A DNA stretch of 64,000 bases from Planctomycetota bacterium (GTDB lineage: Bacteria > Planctomycetota > MHYJ01 > WSZJ01 > JACPWG01), in the NCBI GenBank assembly GCA_016197205.1, contig JACPWG010000141.1:46306-110305 (forward strand). Reading direction: 5' to 3'. The translations under genes and the position numbers were made by a program. Within the stretch, counting starts at the first letter, position 1. Every line of letters starts with the position of its first letter. Below the pieces are notes generated by a model, which saw nothing but the letters and a program-made list of their open reading frames with translations, was not told the origin of the DNA and did not search any database. This document shows, piece by piece, positions 41,976-48,476 of this stretch.

Positions 41976-43211
41976 TCAGCTCTTCCGGGACTTGCCGCGA
42001 CGCGCAGGTCGGGCCGCCTTGGTCACCCGCTTCGCCTTGCTTTTCACGGCGGGCTTCTTGCCCGCTTTCGGCCTCTTCGCGCGGGCGGGCGCCCTCTTCG
42101 CCGCCGACTTTTTCTTTTCGACCCTCTTCGCGCCGGCCTTGGGTTTCGCGCCGGCGGCGGGGGCCTTCGGCGTCGACACCACGGCGGTGGGGGGAGAAAC
42201 CGCGGGGCGCGAAGGGGCCCGCTTCGCGGCGGGACTCGCCGGACTCGCGAGGCCCGCCGGACTCGCCGGACGCACGGGCTCGGAGACCGCCGTCGGAGGC
42301 TGGGGCGTATACGCGCCCGGGGAGTCGACTTCGGTAGCGTCCGGATCGGGGCCCGCGGCGTCGCGGGTCCGCAGCGACGCCGGGACGTCCCCTTCGGCGA
42401 CGCGGACCTCCATTTCCGTCGGGCGGCGGTAGGTCTTGGTCGCGCGGTCGTCCTCGGGGAGGTCGCTCACGCCGGTCGTGGCCGCCGCCTGGACCTCCTG
42501 GCCCGCCGCGGCCGCCAGGGCGTCCTCGAAGTCGATCCCGCCGAAATACAGCGCGGTCCCGAGCACCACGCCGGTCACCCCGATCTCGCGCAGCCGTCGC
42601 ACTTCCTCGACCGCGATCACCCCGCCGGAATAGATGACCGGCAGCGTCGTCGCGCGCACGAGCCGTTCGACGGGCTCCCAGGAGATCCCCTGCGCCTTCC
42701 CCTCCACGCTGACGTTCGTATAGAGAATCCCGGAGAGGCCCATGTCGTCGACCTGTCGCGCCAGCTCTTGCAACCCGTGCTTCGCCCGCTGGCGCCAGCC
42801 GCGTACCACCACGTCCTCCCCCCGCGCGTCGAGGGCGAGGATCAGCCTCTCGGGAAAGTCCTTGCACCGGAGACGCAGCCATTCCTGATCGAGCACGCCC
42901 TTCGTGCCGACGATCACCCGCGACGCGCCGAGCAGGAGCAGCTCCCGGATCTGCTCCGCGGTCCGGATGCCGCCGCCGACCTGGACGGGGATCTTGGCAT
43001 GCTGCAGGATTTCCTTCACGATGCCCCGGTTGTCGCCGCGCTCGAACGCCGCATCGAGGTCCACGACGTGGAGGCCTTGCGCGCCGCGGACCTCCCAGTC
43101 CCGCGCGACCGCGACCGGGTCGTTCGAAATCAGGCGTTCGGTGCCGACGACGCCGCCCACCATCCGGACACAGCGTCCCTGCAGGATGTCGATCGCGGGG
43201 AAGATGATCAT
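41976..43211 (-). CDS. hisA: HisA isomerase with a long basic histone H1-like C-terminal tail
   Basis: Phosphoribosylformimino-AICAR isomerase. Residues 1-240 form a complete beta-alpha barrel: MIIFPAIDILQGRCVR with catalytic Asp8, VVDLDAAF, VGGGIRT, YTNVSVEGKAQG and SGGVIAVEEV. The remaining ~170 residues have no counterpart in normal HisA (about 240 residues). First comes an acidic/Pro linker (about 245-310), then Pro/Ala/Lys repeats ending KKSAAKRAPARAKRPKAGKK-type sequence, resembling histone H1 or bacterial AlaLys-rich nucleoid proteins. There is no stop or frameshift between the parts. The tail may bind nucleic acid or polyanions (inference). Confidence 0.93.
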   Translation of the reverse strand: MIIFPAIDILQGRCVRMVGGVVGTERLISNDPVAVARDWEVRGAQGLHVVDLDAAFERGDNRGIVKEILQHAKIPVQVGGGIRTAEQIRELLLLGASRVIVGTKGVLDQEWLRLRCKDFPERLILALDARGEDVVVRGWRQRAKHGLQELARQVDDMGLSGILYTNVSVEGKAQGISWEPVERLVRATTLPVIYSGGVIAVEEVRRLREIGVTGVVLGTALYFGGIDFEDALAAAAGQEVQAAATTGVSDLPEDDRATKTYRRPTEMEVRVAEGDVPASLRTRDAAGPDPDATEVDSPGAYTPQPPTAVSEPVRPASPAGLASPASPAAKRAPSRPAVSPPTAVVSTPKAPAAGAKPKAGAKRVEKKKSAAKRAPARAKRPKAGKKPAVKSKAKRVTKAARPARRGKSRKS

Positions 43212-43256
43212 GGGCCGCTCCCGATGTCAGTGCGCGGCGTCGCCGCAAACCAGGTT

Positions 43257-43865
43257 TCAGAACCGCCGAACGTGTTCCACGAAGTTCCGGAGCAGCGCCA
43301 GCCCCTGCCCGCTGGACTTCTCGGGGTGGAACTGGGTCGCGAGGATCGTCTCCGTCTGCACCGCGGCGAGAAACGGGCCGCCGTGCTCGGAGCGGGCCAC
43401 CGCCGCGCCCGCCCCCGGCGGCTCGACCGGGGCGAAGCTGTGCACGAAATAAAAATACGGGCTGGGCGCGAAGCCGCGGAAGCAGCCGGTGCCGTCGTGG
43501 TCCACCGGGGACCAGCCCATGTGCGGCAGCTTCGGATGCGACAGTCGCTCCACGCGGCCGGGAAAGACGCCGAGCCCCGCGCATTCCCCCTCGACGCCGT
43601 ACTCGAAGAGGATCTGCATCCCGATGCAGACCGCGAGGAGCGGCGTGCCGCCCCGGAGGCGGGCCGCGAGCTCCGCGGCGACCGGTGCGAAGACCTCCAT
43701 GACCTTGCCGAAGGCCCCGACCCCGGGGAACACGAGCGCGCGCGCCGCGAGCAGCCGCGCCGGATCCGCGACGACCTCCGTCCGCGCCCCAACCCGGTCC
43801 AGGGCCTTGCAGAGGCTGTGCAGATTGCCGACCCCGTAGTCGACCACCGTCAGCAGCGGTTCCAT
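43257..43865 (-). CDS. hisH: Imidazole glycerol phosphate synthase glutaminase subunit
   Basis: Supplies ammonia to HisF. 202-residue class I glutamine amidotransferase: VVDYGVGNLHSL at the N-terminus, catalytic Cys in LLAVCIGMQILFE, and the His-Glu pair in ATQFHPEKSSGQG. The oxyanion PGVGAF strand is present. ATG 43865 with AGAGG seven bases upstream, 25 bp after hisC. Confidence 0.97.
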   Translation of the reverse strand: MEPLLTVVDYGVGNLHSLCKALDRVGARTEVVADPARLLAARALVFPGVGAFGKVMEVFAPVAAELAARLRGGTPLLAVCIGMQILFEYGVEGECAGLGVFPGRVERLSHPKLPHMGWSPVDHDGTGCFRGFAPSPYFYFVHSFAPVEPPGAGAAVARSEHGGPFLAAVQTETILATQFHPEKSSGQGLALLRNFVEHVRRF

Positions 43866-43890
43866 GCGCGCACCTCTCCCGCGAGCGAGC

Positions 43891-44967
43891 TCAGCGCGTC
43901 GGCCATGCCGCCTCCAAGGCGGCTTCGCGCAGGGCCGCGAGGAAGCGCCGCGTCACCGACGCCGGCCCCACGGTGACCCGGATGCAGCGTGCAAGCCGCG
44001 GCTCGCCCGGGAATTCGCGGACGAGGATCTCCCGCCGGCGCAGCCCTTCGACGATCGGCCGCGGCGCAATCGGGCACTCGACCAGTACGAAATTCGCATC
44101 GGACGGATAGGGCCGGAAGCCGAGGCGGGTCAGACCGGCGACCAGCCGGGGCCGCTCCCGCCGCACGGCCTCGACCGTCCGGTCGACGAAGGCGCCGTCC
44201 GCGAGCGCCTCCACGGCCACGGCCTCGCTCGCCGCGCTTACGTTATACGGGGCTTTCGCGCGATAGAGCCGCTCCATCGCGGCGGGCCCGCCGAGCGCGT
44301 AGCCGACGCGGAGCCCGGCCAGGCCGTGACTCTTCGAAAAGGTGCGCAGCACGATCAGGTTCGGATGCCGGCGGACGTGGCGGGTCAAGTCCTGGCCGGC
44401 GAAGGCCGCGTACGCCTCATCCACGGCCACGATCCCGCGGGCGGCGCGGACGAGGCGCAGCAGCTCGCGTTCGGGAAAGGCGTTTCCGGTGGGGTTGTTG
44501 GGGGAGGCGACGAGCGTGAGCGGCGCGCGCGCGGCCGCAAGGGCACGCGCATGGAGCCCCCAGTCCTCGGCCAGCGGGACCGGCGTCGGCTTGCCGAGAT
44601 TCACGCCCGCGTAGAAACGGTACATGACGAACGACGGCGCGGGGAAGGCGACGCGCGCGCCGGGCGCGACGTAGGCCTTGGTCAGGAGGTCGATCACCTC
44701 GTCGGAGCCGTTGCCGATCAGGAGCTGGCCGGGCTCCACGTTGTGGAAGTCCGCCAGCGCCGAGCGGAGCGCATCGGAGTGTTCGGTGGGGTATTGGTTG
44801 AACCCGGTGCGTGCGCTTGCGGCGAGCGCCCGTCGCGCGGCGGGGTGGGCGCCGAAGAGGTTGGTATTCGCCTCGAGGTGGAGAAAGCCGCCGGGCGGCG
44901 ATGGATACGCGGGGGCTTCCTTCCCCCGAAGGCTGGGGCGCAGCAGGCGGTCGAGGTTCAGGGCCAT
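43891..44967 (-). CDS. hisC: Histidinol-phosphate aminotransferase
   Basis: PLP enzyme converting imidazole acetol phosphate to histidinol phosphate. 358 residues. Motifs: LEANTNLFGAHP (usually ENPyg), NGSDEVID, VASPNNPTGN, DEAYAAF and the PLP-Lys loop RTFSKSHGLAGLRVGY. The ATG at 44967 begins just before LDRLLRPSLR; in-frame sequence further upstream overlaps hisD. It starts seven bases after the hisD stop. Confidence 0.95.
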   Translation of the reverse strand: MALNLDRLLRPSLRGKEAPAYPSPPGGFLHLEANTNLFGAHPAARRALAASARTGFNQYPTEHSDALRSALADFHNVEPGQLLIGNGSDEVIDLLTKAYVAPGARVAFPAPSFVMYRFYAGVNLGKPTPVPLAEDWGLHARALAAARAPLTLVASPNNPTGNAFPERELLRLVRAARGIVAVDEAYAAFAGQDLTRHVRRHPNLIVLRTFSKSHGLAGLRVGYALGGPAAMERLYRAKAPYNVSAASEAVAVEALADGAFVDRTVEAVRRERPRLVAGLTRLGFRPYPSDANFVLVECPIAPRPIVEGLRRREILVREFPGEPRLARCIRVTVGPASVTRRFLAALREAALEAAWPTR

Positions 44968-44974
44968 GGAAGCC

Positions 44975-46282
44975 TCAGACCTGCTCCGGAATCCGGAGGC
45001 GCAGCTCGACGGCCTGGGCGTGCGCCTCGAACCCTTCGGCGCGCGCCAGCGCAACCGCGGTGGGCGCGAGGCGTTCGAGCCCGCCCCGCGCAATGAACTG
45101 ATACGAGATCGAGCGGAGGAAATCCGACACGCCGAGCCCGGAGTAGCGGCGGGCCTCTCCCCCGGTGGGGAGAACGTGGTTGGGCCCCGAGCAATAATCG
45201 CCGAAGGCCACGGCGGACAGCGGGCCGAGGAAGATGCTGCCCGCGTGCCGGATGCGTTTCAGCGCCGCGCGGGGGTCCTGGACCTGGAGCGAGAGGTGCT
45301 CGGCCGCGTACTCGTTGGCGAAGTCGATCCCCTCGTCGAGCGAATTCGCGAGGAGGGCGATGGCGTTCGAGTCGAGGACCTTGCGGATGATGTCCCGGCG
45401 CGGGAGGCGCTTGAGCATCGTTTCCATGAGTTCGGCGACCTGGTTCGCCTGGCCGGCGCGGGTCGTCACGAGGACGACGGAGGCGGCGGGGTCGTGCTCC
45501 GCCTGGGAGAGGAGGTCAGCGGCCATGTAGTCGGCGCGGCCGGTGCCGTCGGAGAGGACGAGGAGCTCGCTGGGGCCGGCGGGGAGGTCGATGGCGACGT
45601 CGTCGCGGACGAGCTGCTTGGCCGCGGTGACGTAGGCGTTGCCGGGGCCGACGAGCTTGTCGACGCGCGGGACGGACTCGGTGCCGTAGGCCATGGCGGC
45701 GATCGCCTGGGCGCCGCCGAGCTTGAAGATGCGGTCTACGCCCGCGATCTGGCAGGCGGCGAGCACTTCGGGCGCGAGGGAGCCGTCGGGGCGAGGCGGC
45801 GTGCAGAGGACCACCTCGGGGACGCCCGCGACCTTGGCGGGGATCCCGGTCATGAGCACGGAGGAGGGGTAGGCGGCGGTGCCGCCGGGGACGTAGAGGC
45901 CGACGCGATCGAGGGGGACGAGCTTGCGTCCCAGGAAGGAGCCCGTGGGGTTGAAGGGGGCCTCGAGTCGGATCTCGGAGGGCGCGGTCTTTGCGTGGAA
46001 CTCCCGGATGTTGCGCGCGGCGGTGGAGAGGGCCCGCTTCACCGCGGACGAGATCCGGCTCGCCCCGGCTTCGATTTCCTCGCCGGTGGTCCAGAGACAG
46101 GAAAGCTTGACGTGGTCGTACTTTTGCGTGAAGCTACGCAGTGCGGCGTCGCCGTTCTTCCGGACTTTCGCAAGGATTTCGGCGACTTGGGGGAGGCAGT
46201 CCTGGACGGTCGCCCGGCTGCGGCGCAGCACCCGGTCGCGGTCGGTCCGCGAGAGCGATGCCAGTCGATGAATAGGGACCAT
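44975..46282 (-). CDS. hisD: Histidinol dehydrogenase
   Basis: Zn2+- and NAD-dependent oxidation of histidinol to histidine. 435 residues. Recognised: VGLYVPGGTAAYPSS, VPRVDKLVGPGNAYV, AGPSELLV, LSQAEHDP and the active-site part YAAEHLSLQ with the Glu-His pair, then GPNHVLPTGG. ATG 46282 with GGAG six bases upstream. It leads the hisDCHABFI run and has its own promoter at 46348-46375. Confidence 0.97.
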   Translation of the reverse strand: MVPIHRLASLSRTDRDRVLRRSRATVQDCLPQVAEILAKVRKNGDAALRSFTQKYDHVKLSCLWTTGEEIEAGASRISSAVKRALSTAARNIREFHAKTAPSEIRLEAPFNPTGSFLGRKLVPLDRVGLYVPGGTAAYPSSVLMTGIPAKVAGVPEVVLCTPPRPDGSLAPEVLAACQIAGVDRIFKLGGAQAIAAMAYGTESVPRVDKLVGPGNAYVTAAKQLVRDDVAIDLPAGPSELLVLSDGTGRADYMAADLLSQAEHDPAASVVLVTTRAGQANQVAELMETMLKRLPRRDIIRKVLDSNAIALLANSLDEGIDFANEYAAEHLSLQVQDPRAALKRIRHAGSIFLGPLSAVAFGDYCSGPNHVLPTGGEARRYSGLGVSDFLRSISYQFIARGGLERLAPTAVALARAEGFEAHAQAVELRLRIPEQV

Positions 46283-46347
46283 GTCGGCTCCGCACAGTGA
46301 GTGTGGGGTCGTTTCGGGCCCAAGGCGCCCGGTCACGGCCCTGGCGG

Positions 46348-46375
46348 ATTATACGCCGGACCCCCGAATAGGCAA
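46348..46375 (-). promoter_or_regulatory. Sigma70 promoter for hisD
   Basis: Minus strand: TTGCCT (46375-46370), 16-bp spacer, perfect TATAAT (46353-46348). The leader to the hisD ATG is about 60 bases. It lies between hisD and the RAYT/REP insertion, so the downstream his genes do not depend on transcription from hisG. Confidence 0.8.
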
Positions 46376-46514
46376 GGAATTACAGCACTCGCCCTCATCC
46401 GTCCAAGCCCGCAGCCTGCCTGCCGAACGCAACCCCATTGCGCGGTGTTCCGGTAGGGCAACCTCTCCCCGGCCCCCGATGCACTCCCCAGCAACTTCCT
46501 GGTTCACGCTCGGA

Positions 46515-46675
46515 GCCTTCTGGTGCAGGGCTTCCGCCCTGCGCCCGCCTCCCGGCCCGCCCTCCACTCCACCCCGGCCCGCCCACTCTCGCCCGCGACC
46601 TTGTGGTGCACGGCTTCCGCCCTGCACCCGCCTCCCGGCCCAACCTCCACTCCACCCCGGCCCGCCCGACAATCT
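46515..46675. repeat. Two direct REP-like hairpin units
   Basis: Unit 1: GCAGGGC TTCC GCCCTGC (46525-46542). Unit 2: GTGCACGGC TTCC GCCCTGCAC (46606-46627, one C-C mismatch). Each is preceded by TTCTGG or TTGTGG and followed by a shared ~40-bp tail containing CTCCACTCCACCCCGGCCCG. The units are about 81 bp apart. They lie past the 3' end of the RAYT pseudogene. Confidence 0.85.
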
Positions 46676-46686
46676 TGCACTCGCCG

Positions 46687-47410
46687 TCAGGCGCTCCCCG
46701 ACGACCGCCCCCCCGGCTCCCCTCCCCGTCGCAGTCCGCACCACGCGCTGCTCCACTCCCACTGGTCCGCCTCCCTGCACAAGCCCGCCATCACAGGATT
46801 ATGCTCCGTGTAGGCCATGAATCGCCCCCAGTCCTCCACGCGTCGAATCAAGTGATCGAAGGACCCCCGCTCCCAGAAGGCACCCTTCCGCTCGAGAATC
46901 TTGTTTGCCTCGTGGCCTGTGAAGCCTTTCCACGATCGCAGGATCTCTGTTGGCGTCCCACTTGCACAGCGGCGAGAACACGACGTGCACATGGTTCGGC
47001 ATGACGCACCACGCGCTCAGGTAGTACCGTTCCCCATCGAACCGCCTCAAGGAAGCCACCACCAGATGCGCGAGGCCCGCGCGGCGGAGGAAGCACGAGC
47101 CGAGCGTGAGCGGGGGCTCAGCGGATTCAGCGATCTGCTCTGGCGAAAGCTCTGCACGTCCGTCCGGGCCCAGGTCTGTCTCCCCCGCCGTGGCGATAGC
47201 CGGCGGTTGCTGCCCTCGACGCACTGAGGTCGGGACTGTGACTGCCCGCCCCTTGTGGGCAACCACCGCGTCGATGAGCCGGAACGTGACGAAGTAGGTG
47301 CCGCCGGACTTGTACAGGTGCGGCAACTCACCGCGGGATCGAAGGGGAGCGAAGGGCGTGGTCCGCGGGTCGACGAAGTGGAATTCGCTGTCGTGTGGAG
47401 GAGGCTGCAT
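46687..47410 (-). pseudogene. Frameshifted REP-associated tyrosine transposase (RAYT, IS200-like Y1 family)
   Basis: RAYTs are single-copy HUH nucleases thought to spread REP hairpins. The first part (47410 to about 46950) has HFVDPRTT, GGTYFVTFRLIDAV, and the HUH motif VMPNHVHVVFSP. The continuation is in another frame (TEILRSWKGFTGHEANKILE, AFWERGSFDHLIRR, YTEHNPVMAGL), so a one- or two-base indel lies near 46945-46960. At the usual catalytic site (WQRE-Y-F-DH or WQPES-Y-DH) this copy reads WERGSFDH with no Tyr. Thus it is probably inactive. It lies between hisG and hisD with REP-like hairpins on both sides. Confidence 0.85.
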
Positions 47411-47470
47411 GGAAGGGCAACCTGTCAGATCGGGAATCGACGGTGTGCCGAAGGGTAGACTACCATCGGG

Positions 47471-48463
47471 TCACGCGGGAGGCAAGAGGGAGACAGGAGG
47501 CCATCGAACGCCAGGAGGCCGGCGGGTGCACGGCGGAAGCCCAGCACCACAAGGTCGGTCGGCCGGCGGATGCGGGGCCGAGGTCATGCACCACGGGCAC
47601 GCTCGGCGCGCCATCCGCTCGATCGGCAGGACCAGGATCCCCGTCGCACCCAGGGCCTTGAGCCGCGGGATGATCTCGTTCAGCCGGTCCTCGGGGACGA
47701 CCGCGTGGACGGCGACCATGTCCTCGACGCCCATCAAGTTCATGAGCGTCGGGCCCGAGATCCCGGGGACCACCCGCCGCACGTCGTCCAGGGCGGCACG
47801 CGGACAGTTGGTCATCAGGTAGCGCCGCTTCGACGCGTCGAGGACGCTCTGCAGCGCGCCCGCGAACTCCATGACTTCGGAGTTCCGCGTCGCCAGCGCG
47901 GTCCGGTTCGCCACCAGGACCGCGTGCGTTTCAAGGACGGTGTCGAGGGGTTTCAGGTGATTTTTTTTGAGCGTGGAACCGGTCTCGGTAAGGTCCACGA
48001 TAAGCTCGGCCACGCCGATGTGGGGCGCGATCTCCGTCGAGCCGGTGACCGGGACGATGCTCACCGCATTGCCGTGGCGCGCGAAAAAGTCGCGCGTCAG
48101 GTTGGGGAAAGACGTCGCCACGCTCGCCCCCTTCGGGATGCGGTCGACGGACGTGAAGGGGGAGTTTTCGGGGACGGCCACGACCAGCCGGCAGCGACCG
48201 AAGCCGAGATCCAGCAGCCGGTCGACCTTGCTCTGCGTCTCCTCCACCATGTCGATCCCCGTGACCCCGACGTCCATCGCGCCGATCTCCACGAACTCCG
48301 GGATGTCGTGGGCGCGTGCGAAGAGGACCTCGTACTTCCCTCCATGCAGGTGGTGGATGAGCGTCCGGTCGGCGCCGCCCGACACGCGCAGCCCGATCGA
48401 CCGGAGGAGCTCCAGGGTCTCCTCGCAGAGTCGGCCCTTGTTGGGAATCGCGATCTTCAGCAT
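47471..48463 (-). CDS. hisG: ATP phosphoribosyltransferase, long form, with extended C-terminus
   Basis: First enzyme of histidine synthesis, feedback-inhibited by histidine. It is a long-form HisG with its own C-terminal regulatory ACT-like domain, needing no HisZ. Seen: MLKIAIPNKGRLCEETLELL, GVTGIDMVEE, the PRPP loop GSTEIAPHIGVAELIVDLTETG, and the regulatory domain ending GATGILVLPIERMAR near residue 286. Normal proteins stop here. This frame runs on for 44 residues through DNA that includes a REP-like hairpin (47526-47550). A 13-bp gap to the upstream lipoprotein gene suggests co-transcription. Confidence 0.95.
   Translation of the reverse strand: MLKIAIPNKGRLCEETLELLRSIGLRVSGGADRTLIHHLHGGKYEVLFARAHDIPEFVEIGAMDVGVTGIDMVEETQSKVDRLLDLGFGRCRLVVAVPENSPFTSVDRIPKGASVATSFPNLTRDFFARHGNAVSIVPVTGSTEIAPHIGVAELIVDLTETGSTLKKNHLKPLDTVLETHAVLVANRTALATRNSEVMEFAGALQSVLDASKRRYLMTNCPRAALDDVRRVVPGISGPTLMNLMGVEDMVAVHAVVPEDRLNEIIPRLKALGATGILVLPIERMARRACPWCMTSAPHPPADRPCGAGLPPCTRRPPGVRWPPVSLLPPA
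47526..47550 (-). repeat. REP-like hairpin inside the hisG 3' extension
   Basis: Minus strand: GTGGTGCTGGGC TTCC GCCGTGCAC. It is inverted relative to the two units at 46525 and 46606, so the RAYT is bracketed. Two mismatches in the stem. Confidence 0.75.
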
Positions 48464-48476
48464 GGACGGGCGAACC

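Noticed and set aside
41496..43976. 826-codon plus-strand open frame across the his cluster
   Set aside because: Antisense to hisB, hisA and hisH; repetitive Arg/Gly/Asp-rich translation.
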